Assembly (NCBI GenBank): GCA_016110215.1
Contig: JADWQD010000020.1
Coordinates: 372,001 to 436,000, forward strand
From: Capronia americana
Taxonomy: Eukaryota > Ascomycota > Eurotiomycetes > Chaetothyriales > Herpotrichiellaceae
Reading direction: 5' to 3'
DNA length: 64,000 nt
The notes under the pieces are model-generated. The model did not search any database. It was not told the DNA's origin and was given only the letters and a program-made list of their open reading frames with translations. The position numbers and the translations under genes are program-made. This document shows positions 52,282-64,000 of the stretch, piece after piece. Position 1 is the stretch's first letter. Each line of letters starts with the position of its first letter.

Positions 52282-52758
52282 ATGGCGTTCGTCAAAAGCC
52301 ACTTTTACCCCGGGGCTGATATCCTCGGAGAGGTCTTCCACTGCAGCAGCTCATCTTCTTTCAAGGTCAAAGGGGCGCGTATTGTGGCCGTGGGCGGTCA
52401 GATAGGCGAATCCGCCGACTACTCGCCTTTTACGCCCGATGGCCCGGACGGCTCGCAATTCGAGGGCGGCCATGCGCAGCAATTCGACGTTGCAATGTAC
52501 AATGTCGAGCGGGCCCTGGCTGCTGCGTCTCCCCACCTCAGTCCCGAAGAACTGTGGGCGGGTGTCTACAACATGACGTCGTTTCATGTTGGCGTCGTGT
52601 CGCAGGAAGAGCAACTGGCGATTGCAGCGAGTGCCAGAAAGTATCTCGGCAAAGGCGACAACAAGCCAGCGTGGGCGGCAATTTGTGTTGCGGCATTGTT
52701 CCCACCAAAGTGCTTGATCGAGATTCAAGTTCAAGCTGCTTACAAGGAAGACGCTTGA
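52282..52758 (+). CDS. RidA/YjgF-family protein (Rid superfamily)
   Basis: Intronless frame, 158 aa, ATG in TCGTCATGGC. It is a small trimeric alpha+beta protein. Family features are IVAVGGQIGES (substrate pocket strand), FDVAMYNVERALAAAS, VYNMTSFHV and the end AWAAICVAALFPPKCLIEIQVQA, matching the usual last strand AWTAVGVAxLxxPxxxVEIEVxA. The Arg that RidA uses to bind the imine carboxylate is not at the standard place in this sequence (KPAWAAICV lacks the xR pattern), so it may be a non-deaminating Rid subgroup. RidA proteins hydrolyse reactive imines and enamines released by amine-oxidising or PLP enzymes, which fits a nitrogen-compound pathway. Confidence 0.85.
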   Translation: MAFVKSHFYPGADILGEVFHCSSSSSFKVKGARIVAVGGQIGESADYSPFTPDGPDGSQFEGGHAQQFDVAMYNVERALAAASPHLSPEELWAGVYNMTSFHVGVVSQEEQLAIAASARKYLGKGDNKPAWAAICVAALFPPKCLIEIQVQAAYKEDA

Positions 52759-53593
52759 ACTCTATGCGAGGGAGTGTGTGGCGGGATCGATAGGCTCTAC
52801 CGGCAATGGATGAGCAGTGCAGTTTGTCGAGGAAAGGTCTTTCCAAATGCTTCCTCAAGTATCCGATTCATCCAGAAACTGGCTCCCGCTTGGCCTGCGC
52901 GATCTCGCTCAAATAAGGAACCTGGTCTTTGGTATAAAACTCGGCGCCGACGTCGTTTCCCGAGGCGGCCTCCGGAGCTGCAATGAACGGACTCTCACCA
53001 GGCCAGAAATCCCATATGTTAGAGGCATCCTATCCTATGTCATTGGCCCTCTGTCAAGATAGATGTCTGCACAGTTCTGCCGCCGCCATATCGATTGGCT
53101 GTACGTGGGCGTTGTTATTTTATTACACAGCATTTCAGATAGGATCAAGAATTAAAAGAGCGTGGAAGGTATCATCATATCATTGTCTTTGCCGTTGTCG
53201 TCATTGTCATCGCCAGTCTCATGGTAACTGATCGGGTCAGTTAGACGTTGCTGCGGCTTGCTTTGCTCTTTCGGCCATCTTTGCTTTGTTCATACATCCA
53301 CCTCTGTCTGTTCTGTCTTGTCTGACTGCTGTCTCGCGCAGCTCTCCCACATCTTCGCTTCAAGCCCTGCGCAGGAGATCAATTCTTCAGCTCTGTGATT
53401 CGAGCGCCGGTGACTCTCTTGCAAACTCTGAGCCTGTCGAAGGTGGTCCTCACACAGGACAGCCGAACATGCTGCGTTACCCATATGTCGCCCACTGAAA
53501 TTCACGCTCCAGTCTTGACTCTTTGCTCTTCACTCTTCGTTATCGAATAGCACCAGTCCGAATTCCATTGTGATTGTCCAACCTCCAGCAGGT
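52759..53593. other. Intergenic with an orphan open segment
   Basis: No complete gene. A minus-strand stop-free segment (53029-52868, about 53 codons) reads as protein-like (DASNIWDFWPGESPFIA, GNDVGAEFYTKDQVPYLSEI), begins just after a TAG and has no ATG; it may be a last exon or a relic. Confidence 0.45.
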
Positions 53594-54028
53594 TCACGCT
53601 CGGTCTAAAGCCCGTAGGCATGCTTGCGCCTCTTCGCGTTCCTCCTGGGCAACCTCCTCCTGTCGCACAAGGTCAACTTCAATGGTAGTGCCATCCTTGG
53701 TAGTCGTGATCTTGGTTCCTTTGCCGTCCTCGAACACTGTCTTGATGAACAACGACTTGGCGTCCACCAGCCGTATTCCCCAATCTCTCTCCGCTTTGGG
53801 ATTTCTATCGACAGTAGGGCGGACTGCGATGCCCGTCTCCTCTTGCTTCCTCTTGGTCTTTGAAACAGCGGGGATCTTGACGGTCTCTTCAGCGGCTATG
53901 GCGACAGAATCACCGATCCTATGCTCAGGGACCGTGGCAGCGAGGTTGGGATTGTCATTGGCATTGCCGGCAGGTTTATCAGCGGGTCGGAAGGCGAGCT
54001 CCCCAAAGATGTTATCAGCAGGTGCCAT
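53594..54028 (-). CDS. Hypothetical protein
   Basis: Minus frame; the first ATG is at 54028 (144 aa). The sequence is hydrophilic with an N-terminal NIFGELAFRPADKPAGNAND, a basic TKRKQEE cluster, a strand-like part RDWGIRLVDAKSLFIKTVF with TKDGTTIEVDL, and a C-terminal Glu-rich helix (RQEEVAQEEREEAQ). The mix of balanced composition and predicted strands suggests a real gene, but no domain is recognised. It could be the 3' part of a spliced gene beginning upstream. Confidence 0.45.
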   Translation of the reverse strand: MAPADNIFGELAFRPADKPAGNANDNPNLAATVPEHRIGDSVAIAAEETVKIPAVSKTKRKQEETGIAVRPTVDRNPKAERDWGIRLVDAKSLFIKTVFEDGKGTKITTTKDGTTIEVDLVRQEEVAQEEREEAQACLRALDRA

Positions 54029-55383
54029 GGCGGCGGGGAGTGTCACGTGGGATGGGTGTGACGCGTTGTGATTTTCTTTCTTTGTGGCCAAGTTTAGCTA
54101 CTCACAAAACTCCAACAGGCAGAGTTTGGAGGTACCTTGAGTGGTTTTAAGAGGATAACATCCAGAAGGGCGGAGGTGAGATCGAGGTCGACGTTGTTCT
54201 GACGAGCGAATAGTAGTTGAATGTGAACTGAAAGGTCGTGGCCTCGCCGACATTCACGGTTGAATAGTCTCGCTAGCGCATTTCGCAGACGGAATATTGA
54301 CATTTGCCAACGCGCTCGCCAACGGTCGTCGTTGTCTGGGGCGGGCATGAACGATGTTAACTTCGTCCCACCCCTTGGCCACAGACAGCAAAGAACCAAC
54401 CGGCTAATTTGATCTGCCGTCCGGAGGAGGTGAAACCGACATCCAGTGTCTGTAATTGTTGGAACCTCAGCAATCGTTCATCGTGTCTCCGTGTGGAATT
54501 ATCCGACAGTCGATCCCGGGAAGAAAAGGGCTTCCCTCATGCTCTTGATTGCCATGAACGATCTCCGACTTTGAGAGGTCAGGGCCAGCTCACACTTTTG
54601 ACTTATATGACAAGCTGCACATGAATTGACATGTCCATCCTTATATTAGCGCCTGGATTGGTTACTTGTTAGCGTGTCGCTAGGATACCTCTTGATTCTG
54701 AAGAACAACCATTAAACTTCTGATCTGACAGGCCTTAATGCAGTTTCCTTCGCCCACCTTGTTTCCACTGAAAGTCTCGTCCTATGAGAGAATCATGATT
54801 CTTCATGCTGGCACGAAGCGGTCTTGCAATCTAAACGCTTCCTAGGTGTATACCCCATCCCCCTGCTACCACAGCCTTACGTAGCCTTGCGACAACTCTA
54901 AGCTGGCCTCAAAACACAATAGGTACATCAGTCTTTCTCCATTGCCGACTTTGATTCTGTGGAAATGTACAACCAGCATTTGGGTTGGTGGGACTCCTTA
55001 CAAATGGTTGAAAGAATGACCTGGTCTCTGACAACGGTCTCTATTGCTGGTCATGCTAATTTGAGTTTATGAAAAGCCCTGGGAATGTGCTTCTGAGAAT
55101 GGTATTAGGCTATCTCATAGTCATCAAGTCGAAGCGCTGCTATGCTGGCTCATCCCGGGCCCTGTCCATGTGAGAACCAAGAGCAAGACCCTTCATGTTG
55201 TTCCATACTTGATCCGTTCTACGACCAGCTCCTTCCTCCAAAAACAGCAAGAAGAAATGTTCGCTGGTTGGAATTCGAGGTAAAAGTACAGGCCCGAGAG
55301 CGAGCACCACTGCGCTATGGCAGGGCAAAGGCACCGAAGCATCCACCTTACTTCTCGTGAAAATAAGCCCACCTCCACTCCGC
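54029..55383. other. Intergenic, about 1.35 kb
   Basis: No supported coding region. A minus frame at 54094-54399 has no motif. The last part is the TOR gene 3' flank. Confidence 0.55.
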
Positions 55384-58300
55384 CTACCAGAACGAACACC
55401 ACCCGATGTAATGCTGGCACAAATTCTCCACATTCGTGGCTTGCAGAATTAACCGGTCGACCTGCTCACTAACGCCAAGCCCACCAATGCCTGCCATAGT
55501 CGTCTCCGGTGTAGTGCCTGCAATGACCTCTCTCTGCTTCATGTGTCCCAGGTCGTCCATGGCTGTACGGAGGTCCATCGCGCCGTTGGTGATATTATCA
55601 ATGGCGCCATTACTACCGTTGAGAGACTCTAGGCCCAGACCGTTGAGGTCAGCGCGTAAAGCGTGCGTCGCGGCGTATGCCGCCGTGCCTGGAGCAGCAG
55701 GTTTGAAGTCACGACCTGTGAGTTTCTCCTTGACTCTGGCCAAGACCTGAAGCGCGCGAGCGTTTTGTACTTCCTTGGCTTCTTGTGCGGCGGTATTGTT
55801 GGAATCTATGATTTTATCAAGCACACTGCCCCCGCCCATTGCAGGGTCGAGGATGCTGCTTCTCCGGGGGCGGCGGCCAGGTGGCGCTCCAACGTGGCTC
55901 GTGCCTTGGGCCATTGCAGCGGGATTGTGCGCGTTCTCCATTGGACTGCGGTCGTAGTCTTCGTGCTGCGCGCCAGGCGCGTCGATGATGCTTTGTCGTC
56001 GCTCAGAGCGGAAGTGTGGTCGAGGCGGGGATTCCCGTGTGTTCAGACGCCAGTTGAGCAATGGGTCATGGATGAAGGCTTCAAGTACGGCGAGGAGAGA
56101 CTCCTTGTTCTCGCGAATGACGCGCATGACGTTCTCGCAGGTGATGCGGAATGAACCCTCGATATTGCTGACTTCCATGGCGAAGGTGAGCATGCGGGTG
56201 AGTCGGAAGGGGACTCTTTCGGGATATTTCTCCCGGTGCATAGCCACCTCGAAGCAGTCGCCGAAATCGATGTGGATTATCTTGCCAGTAATTCGATCGA
56301 GCATGAGATTTGACGGGTGACGATCGCCGAGACCGAGGATGTAGCCCACCATAGACATGACTGCAAGCGAGCGGGTGTAGTTCGTTCGGCGGTCAAGCCA
56401 GGCTTCAGAACTCTTTGACTTGAGCCAAAGCACACGGTATAGGTCCTTGCCAGTGGTGTTGTCCATCGCGTAGCCAAACACCTCCACTTTTTGCATGAGC
56501 GTGAGATTGTCATAATCTGGAGCCATTTGAAGCATGATCCTATGCTCGATGTTGAGTAAGATACGCCGGGTCTCGCGGTAGTCCTTCACCAAGTTATGAA
56601 GAGTGTCTGAATTCGGGACCCATCCCAGGAGTCCAGAGTTCTGAGATAGAGGAATCGCTGGGAAGCGCTGAATATTGAGATGTCGCTTGAACGACTCGGT
56701 GTCATTGGTGAGGAGAGTGTTGACAAGGCCAAACAGCTGCATCACACGCTCGTCTTGTCGGATATCTTCGTGGCCCTTCAGCAGATAAGCATAGGATACA
56801 CCGTCCGAGCCCTTCAATGTCATCTTCCGGGGTCGTTGTTTCGACGGAATCACTGTCAGTACGTGATCGAAGCTCACGATCTTGGTAATAGGTTTGCCAG
56901 ATTGATAGGTGCCTGGCACGGCCAAGTCGAGGTCGTGCGCATCCTTGAGGCGTGGCGAAACGTATTTGAGATCAAGACTCATCAGCTGTGGGAGTTGTCG
57001 GGCGATCTTGCGGAATACGGCGTAGTACAAGTCCCAAGCTTGGTTGAGGTCACCGATCTCCTTGGAGCGACGGAAGGCGTTGCAGAACGCCCTAGCCTCG
57101 GCAAGATCGTGGCCAAAGGCCTGGGCAAATGAGACCTCTCTGAGGGTTTCAGCACCGCGATCGAGAAGCTCATGAAGAGGCGCCAGCGTGGCGAGCATTC
57201 CCTCCACGTTGCCGTCGCCGAAGTACAAGCGGGATGCTTCTTCCAATCCTTCGTGCCAAAGTTCATGCCAGAGCACAGCGACTCGAATAAGCTCATGACT
57301 CACCAAATCTGCTTGCTCGACAAGTCTGAGGCTATGTCCTTTCATTGTATCCATGATCTGAGTTGCAGAGTTGGCCCTTCGCGTAACTGAGGATTTCATT
57401 GCCACTGTCAAGGGGTAGACAAGTGCTTGAGGGTGTGCTTTGCCAACTTCCGCTAACAGCCTATGCACAGCAGCCCGGACCCTCACATTAGGCTGGTTGA
57501 TTCTAGCGATCAGTTGAGGTATGACTTCCAGCCAGGTGTCTATGCTGACAGACGTAAACCCCTCAATCACGACTTGATTCACTTCAGTGTGTCCGCCGTG
57601 TGCAAACCATAGCGTCAAAAGTCGCAGGGTGTCTTGCAGCGAGCTTGTTTTCGAGAGCGCTATAGACCTGAAGAATCCAGCTATGGCGGGAACAACATGG
57701 CCCTTGATGGCTTGTTCTGGAATGCTGCGGACCTTTTCCTGGTCGGTGTGAGACGCCATTGACGTAACGACTTCAAAGTTTGCGAGGGCGTAGGCATGCC
57801 ATGCTTTATACCAAGTCTCGTTGTATTGTGTGGCAAGTTGGTATGAGTTGAGGATGTCTCCCACAGCATCTTTAGCCCGGGGACTCGTCCAATCGCCCCT
57901 GAGCAGGAACGATTGCCATTCTCCTTGTCGGAGGTAGCACTTCCCCAACAGTTTCGAACATCTCTCCAGCTCCTCGTGTTTCTTTCTTTGAGCGAGCAGA
58001 TCGTGTCCATTCATATCAAGGCCATTCGCGTTGTTCAGTCTGTCATTGTGAACCACATTCGCAAGAGCGGTATTGGTCTGTTGAAAGTCATCGGCAAGTC
58101 GTGTTGTGAAATCACGTAGTGCTGTCAGTGCCGTTTCTTGGTGACCGGTCGCCCAGGTGAATTTGAGGCGTGCGTAAGCCACAGTTGGTGGTGCGTCGAT
58201 GAGATTGGCAGCAAGGTTGCCTCCGCCGCCCAAGGATGACAGTGATCTTTCTGCAAGACCAATGCGTTCCGACTTGCGACACAAATTGGCGAATTTGATC

Positions 58301-61300
58301 CAGATGTCTGAATTGTCTGTTGGTTGTAGGACAAGCGCCCGTACCTTGAGCATTCGTTGCCAGACCTCAACGTTGGACTGGCATCCGAGAAGTCTCTTAT
58401 TCCAGAGCATCTTCAGTGATTCCTGCTTCTCTAAATTGCCCTCGCTTCGTTTGTAAGTGATAATCTCTTCAAGTTCCGCGAGCATTTGCGTTCGGACCAC
58501 GACACTGTATGCGCGATTGTAGGACTCCCCGATTGTCGCTGTTATTTCTGAGTTGACGCCGTCGCGGGCCCGGACAATGAAAGTTCGAGCGTCTGCGAAG
58601 TTGTTGCGCTGAATGGCAAGGATCGCGCCAAAGAACGCCCTGTCCGGTGAACTTTCTTTCATGACACTGATGTAATTGTCCATCAGATCCCACTCGCCTC
58701 TGCCCCAAGCTGCAGCTGCGGCAAGAGCAGACATATTCTTCCGATTTTCCGTAGAAGCACTGTTCCAGTGTTCTTGTGCGATTTCGGAGAGAATTTTCCA
58801 TTCACCTAGAGCGTGAAGACACCTCATCTTGCCCATAACGATGTCAAAGTTCTCCGGTTCGATCTTCTCACGCTTTTGATAGGCTGAAAGAGCTTCCTCC
58901 CATCTTTGCAACTTCTCGAACCAAGCCTCCTTTAATTCGACTTCGCCGAAGACCTGTGCTCTTCGAAGAATGCCAATAGCAGCGTCGGATTGTTGGAGCT
59001 GGTTGTTGATGCTGATCAAGGCCTCTACACTCTGACTATTTTGGTCTTGTTCAAACTCAAGTTCCTTGTAGTGCAGGGCTTTGGCGAATGCATGACACTT
59101 GGCTGCAAATCGACCAAGAGTCCGGATGTCAATAGGTAAGGACTTGTCGTCATGCTCCATGAACTCGGCCAAGTTCAGCAATGTCTGTAAGATATCTGGC
59201 GGGATGTTTGGGGATGTCAGAGCCTTCTCAATCGATCGGATTAGCTCTTCCTGATACTGATCATAGAGCTCAGTCCAGCATGACACGAATGCTGAGTTGA
59301 ACAGGTCCTTGGCCAGTGGTTGATACACACCGGCCAGACTTGCGCAAGCCCTCAATGCATGCGATGGAGATTCCTTCAGCAGCTCGACACTGAACCGTCG
59401 CATCCATTCCTGCCAATCCTCTTTCGTTGACTTCTGGGAGGTGTCCCAGGCGTTCTTCAAGTGCTGCTGATTGACCGGGAGCCTCATAGATGTGATATTG
59501 GCATAAGTCGTCTCTTCTGCTGTTGATCCATACTGTTCTTCCGGATAGAAATCCACAGGCAGAGCTTTGCCAGATTTGAAATTCTCTATCAGTTTTTGGA
59601 ACCTGTCGGAATTTATCTGGCCTGCTTTCGTGGATCTCTCAACAAGGGGCAGATAGTGGACGAAGTCCTGTCCCAGATGATATATCAGGGCGCATATGCA
59701 ATCCAGCGCAGCCGACTTCAGTGACCGTTCGGAAGAGTTCGTGACGACCTTTTCAGGCGAAGCTAAGATCTTTGAAAGTGGATGAATCATTAGCGATGCA
59801 AAATCTGAGACATTGACAGTCCGGGACAATTTGCCGAGAGTATCGATTGCCGCACGACGAGCATTCGGAGGTGCTGCCGGGTTTTCGAAAATCCCGACAA
59901 CTGCGGGTATAATCATGTGCATGTACTCTTCGCCGCTGGGGCCAAAAACCAAGAAGGTATGCAGAATTCGGATTGATGATTCCCTTCTGAGATCTGAGTC
60001 GTTCTCAATCACGCCGAGCATAAGCGGTAAAAGGCCGGCGAGGTAGCGACGAAATTCTCCTTCCAGAGACTTGGAGATCGCCTCGATCAGGGAGAGGATC
60101 GTGGATTGAACCTGCCTCGACACGTTCCAAAACTCTCTGATCACTTCGATTATATCGGGCAGGAAAGCTCGAATATGCTGCCGCACAATGTTGACAAGGA
60201 CTGCAAGTTGATTGAAATAGGACTCTAGACGAGGCGGGGGAGAACTGCGGATGACGTTGAGAAAGCCTGGAATGATCTGACCCAGAAACGGTACACACTT
60301 CATACCAATAGTCTTGAAGATGGTCACCACAGCGTCAATTACAGCGCTGTGGTACTGAACAAGGGTGTGATCTGCCAGTATGGTCTGCATGAGCGTGTTG
60401 ATGACAACCGTCGGATAGTATTCTTCGTTCGATGGCGTCAGGCCTTGCATGATCAACGCGACATCTGAGATAGGTTGAGTCTCAGCCTTGCTTTGCTTTT
60501 CCGCAACGGATTCGCTGAGCTGCTGGTACTTGTAAGGGTCCAAAGCGCCCAATACGCCAACCAATTTGATGGCATCCGTCCTCAGCTCTTCATGCGCTTC
60601 TGTCTTGATGATGTTGATGAGGATTCCGAGGAGTTCTGGGTAGTCCATGTATGGGTCGATCACATACTGTGAATTGATGGCGAGAGAACTCAGTGTCTTC
60701 ATAGCCGCTTCACGCTTCTCATGCGAGGCAAGATCTTGTAGGGCGTCGATAAGGATGGGCATGAGCTCAGGAATGTGCTGGACCATTTCCTCCCCACCAA
60801 CGGAGGTGAGATCTCCAAGCGCCTTTATCGTAGTCGAAGCAACACCCGGATTTGGATCAGTGGCTTTGGGCAGAAGTGCAGAGACCATCGCTTCCACGTA
60901 GGTTCTGACCAGTGATGTAGCGTTGGACACGAACAAGCTGATCAAACGTGCACTTTCTTCCTTTTGCTTGGCCGTGTTCGAATACCCCAACCCTGTCAGG
61001 AGGTTGACCAGCAGCTTCCGCAAGGGTGGGAACACATAAGCTGGGTTGACTGTGGTTAGTCTTCCAATGATTTCAATGGCAGCTTCACGAACAGGAAAGA
61101 CCTCGTCATTGACAGCCAAGAAGAGACAGCGTATGTTGTCCGGGCGAGCCAGGTGCTTGTCAAATTTCCTGTCCAGCGCTCGGAGGACCGTGACTCGGAT
61201 ATCAGCATCCGGATCTCCAACAGCCACAGTCAGCAGCTTGTCGACTACTTCGCCAACAACTTGTATCGCATTGTTGCTAGTCTGGTGCAGGATGGGGTCT

Positions 61301-62926
61301 AGCATGAACAACTGACAGCACGTTAGGGCAGCTGCGCGGCGGATTTCTGGGTTTTCGTTCGTGGCATAACGAAGAGTGACGTCCCTAACGAACTCGTTCA
61401 AAATATGGCCAGAGAAGTCGAATTTTCCCAGGGTCTTGAGGGCTAATGTGATTTCATGGTCTTTGTGCTCGGCAGGCAAGCCACCGTAGTCTTTTGCAAA
61501 GGACGGAAGTGGTGGAATGGTGTTCGGAGGGCACCCGAGGGGTCGATAGGGGGATCGGACCAGGATCAAGCTGAGGAGGTCCAGCAGCTTATCTTGTATG
61601 GTCGCTCGAATCGGTGGGATGTTGTGCGCCATGTCTTCGAGCGCTTGTTCCATCGGTTCTGTAAGGCCGCAGGCAAAGATGGGGTCAAGGAGGGCTTCCA
61701 TATACTTGCTAAGTGTTTGTCCAACAGCACCTGCAAGCATGCTGATGCACTTGAACATGGGGCCCTCGTCGACCGCGGCTCGATTCTTAGTCTTCGCGCT
61801 CAGCGATTCTCGGATGTAGAGAATGATGCCGTCGAGGTACTGTGCCATAGCACTACCGACAGCATTTGCTATCTGGCCAATGGCAACAAAGGCTTGGTTG
61901 CGTTCTTTATCGCGCTTCAACTGTGCCTGGAGATAGACCATAAACTTGTGAAGGTAATTGTTGATGAACTCCAGAGGTGCGTATTCCGCCAGGACAGGGA
62001 TGACCTGCACAATTTGTGTCCGGATCCTGGGGTCCCTATGGTCCTTGAACCGGAGGACAATCTCGCAAGCATTTCTGTAGAAGTCATGCATGAACATGTT
62101 GCCTTGCTGCAGTAGCTCGTTCAGGATCAGAAGGGAACCGAGAGTCTCGTCGACCGTCGTGTTAGGACGGAAACCCTCGAGAGTTTTGGAGTATATTTTC
62201 GCAAACCAATGATTCTGAAATTGAGCATCTCTTGCAACCATAACACCAAAGCAGGCGCTGACGGACTGAGCGGCGACTCGGCGGATGAGGTCTTTGGGGT
62301 CTCGCAGGGCGTTCCAGACTAGGTCGAAGATCTGCGGGATGAAGCCGTAGACAAGGGTAGGGGAGTTCTTTGCCAGCTCACGGATGAGTAGCACAGCTGC
62401 CAATTTCCTGCTCTCTTGCTTGGTTTCGGGTTGAAGCCATTCGAACGCCGAAGTCAATTCAGCCTCGACAAGCTCTGCGGTGTATGCTCCTCCTGGCCGA
62501 GCCAAATGGCCTAGGGCACGGGCGGCGGCATCCAGGACACTGTAGTCATTGCTTTTCAATGCCGCTCGCAAGTAGTTCGAGTACTTTGAGGCCTTCTGAG
62601 CAGGGTCGATGGCATCGCAGTCGATCAGTCGGTCGAGGGCGAGGACTCCGCCGACCTTGTCACTGGCATCGGGAGCCTGGACGATGAGGTTACTGATGCG
62701 GGTGGTGACTTTGTCGTAGAAAGTGCTGAAGCGCTCGGGAGACCATTCTGTACAGTAGTTAGTACTTGTGCAGTCCAGCCCAGAGACAACAAGACTGACC
62801 GCGGGAAAGCAAGGTTATTAAGTCGCGCAGCTCTGCTGCCGCCTTGTTCTTAACTTCATCGTTCTTGCTGCGCAGATCTGTGAAAATGCGTTCACTTGGG
62901 TCCGGACCCGGGCCTTGCTGCGCCAT
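55384..62926 (-). CDS. tor: TOR serine/threonine kinase (PIKK family), complete, 2 exons
   Basis: Minus model of 2496 aa: exon 1 62926-62800, intron 62799-62748 (GTCAGT...GTACAG, 52 nt), exon 2 62747-55384. Catalytic subunit of TORC1/TORC2, controlling growth, translation and autophagy by nutrient status. Domains in order: N-terminal HEAT repeats (to about 1200), FAT domain (about 1250-1800), FRB (about 1855-1955, LWHELWHEGLEEASRLYFG) with the Ser that contacts FKBP12-rapamycin conserved, and the kinase domain (about 2000-2300) with HEDIRQDERVMQLFG, the catalytic loop GLGDRHPSNLMLD and HIDFGDCFE. The FATC tail ends LCQHYIGWCSFW. The length is that expected for fungal TOR. One gene means the usual single TOR of filamentous fungi is likely this one. 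Confidence 0.97.
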
Positions 62927-63491
62927 GATGTACGACCATGGTCCTCACCGTGGCTCCTGAGCGCTGTCTGAGTCGGTGCTGAATGAATAATTCGGCAAAG
63001 AGTTGGTCAAAGAGTTAGGCTTCATTAAGCTCACGTTCAGGTTGGACTTTCTTGGGATGAGGGGAGGTGACACAGGCGCGGCTGGAAGTCATGCGGAGAT
63101 GATCTTCCGCTCAAGCAAGTTGAAGGCCTTGGCACCTCAAGCGATGGGAATCTGCCCGGAACCCTCATCCAAACGGCGCCGCTTTTAACAACCCCTGCTC
63201 GCGCCTCACCCTCCTCTCACCTTCCTCTCACCTTTTGACTCACGGTTCAAAATCACTCGCGCCGCGACGGTCTGATTTCTACTGCAGCCCCCTCGCACGG
63301 CTCTTACCAAGACCAGGATCTATGATTGGCGAGACTGGGTGAACTCCAGTTTTGGGTTCTGGTGATCGACCTTTCGCTTCCGGGGGTGGACAACTCTCCT
63401 GCCTCGAGTACAAAAACGCGTACTTCCAGGTCTCAGCCTGCTGCTTGCGAGGGTTTCTTTCCCTTACTGCCCCCTTTAGTCGTTTTCTATC
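62927..63491. promoter_or_regulatory. TOR upstream region with a TGACTCA site
   Basis: Region upstream of TOR and of a possible divergent gene. A perfect TGACTCA (Gcn4/CpcA bZIP consensus) is at 63236-63242, next to CT-rich repeats (CCTCTCACCTT twice, 63212-63234). No gene is called inside. Confidence 0.45.
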
Positions 63492-63506
63492 GCCGTCGTG
63501 TCTCCA

Positions 63507-64000
63507 GCCCCCGCCACTATGATTTCGCGATTGTCCCGGGTCGCACCTTTCACTCTGCGACTACCGTGGGCAGGCCAAATGTCACGGTGGACAAATTATA
63601 GGCTCATGCTGAAGCCAATGGCTACAGGAGAGGAGCCTATTACGAAATCGACAAAATCCAGGAGCGAATTCAAAACGAAGCAGGACCATGATCGACCTCT
63701 ATGTCGATATCTCCAGTAAGAACTTCGGAGCCCTCCGTGCCCTCCCCCTCTTCCTTCTCCTTTAGTCTACACAAGAGAAGCCTGGTCCTTGAGACAGATG
63801 GCGCCTCAAAATCATGCGAGAAGATTCTGGTCGGCAGGGGCTACCACCTCCAGACGGAGACCAGACCTGTTGGGCCTACTCGATATCTTGGCCTTTGTTC
63901 CAGGCTGGATTACTTCTGTCCACTGAGGACAGTCCAGCGAAGACCTGGCTACGAAATGAACTGTATACCAACTTCCGTACTCTCGGCTGTCGTCACCAGA
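63507..64000 (+). CDS. Possible partial gene running off the right edge
   Basis: From the ATG at 63507, codons read MISRLSRVAPFTLRLPWAGQ, an Arg/Leu-rich start like a mitochondrial presequence, and stay open to CRYLQ at about 63720. A GTAAGA donor (63715) and a CTCCTTTAG acceptor (to 63765) would remove 51 nt and enter a frame that remains open to base 64000 (LHKRSLVLETDGASKS). The splice and start are guesses; no domain is visible in the available part. It would be divergent from TOR. Confidence 0.3.

Overview
This window comes from a filamentous ascomycete (Pezizomycotina). Nearly every gene is interrupted by 45-100 nt introns with GT...AG ends, and several families are fungal-specific: an NADPH oxidase of the NoxB type, a Zn2Cys6 regulator, an Aro4-type DAHP synthase, a Vip1-like RRM protein and a DUF2458 protein. 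There is no bacterial-style operon structure, and I found no rRNA, convincing tRNA, CRISPR array or intact transposon. All gene models were spliced by hand from reading frames and splice signals.

Layout. 1-504: 3' end of a zinc-type alcohol dehydrogenase. 2.5-12 kb: sugar-porter MFS transporter, small hydrophilic protein, SDR reductase, purine (NAT family) permease and a mARC-like MOSC protein. 12-19.5 kb: Rad51-family ATPase, an RRM protein whose C-terminus carries two metallothionein-like cysteine modules, two small proteins and a type I membrane protein. 20-35 kb: a frameshifted small secreted protein, then several uncharacterised nuclear or cytoplasmic proteins, a BTB protein, a DUF2458 protein, an NmrA-like reductase and a COX14-like mitochondrial protein. 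35-39 kb: DAHP synthase (first shikimate step) and NoxB. 55.4-62.9 kb: the complete TOR kinase. A partial gene may start at the right edge.

The most coherent block is 41.2-52.8 kb. Three divergently transcribed pairs (PuuE-like deacetylase / penicillin-acyltransferase-like Ntn hydrolase; GMC oxidoreductase / PhyH-type dioxygenase; APC permease / RidA-like protein) surround one Zn2Cys6 regulator. A decayed cytochrome P450 fragment lies in the first divergent promoter. Together they look like a small pathway-specific cluster acting on a nitrogen-containing small molecule (uptake, oxidation, C-N bond chemistry, imine clean-up) with no NRPS or PKS in view. The substrate is unknown and the joint role is inference.

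Other points of note are the RRM plus metallothionein-like fusion, two GC-AG introns, a stop-free 48-nt intron in the sugar transporter gene, and a TGACTCA (Gcn4/CpcA-type) site upstream of the TOR gene.
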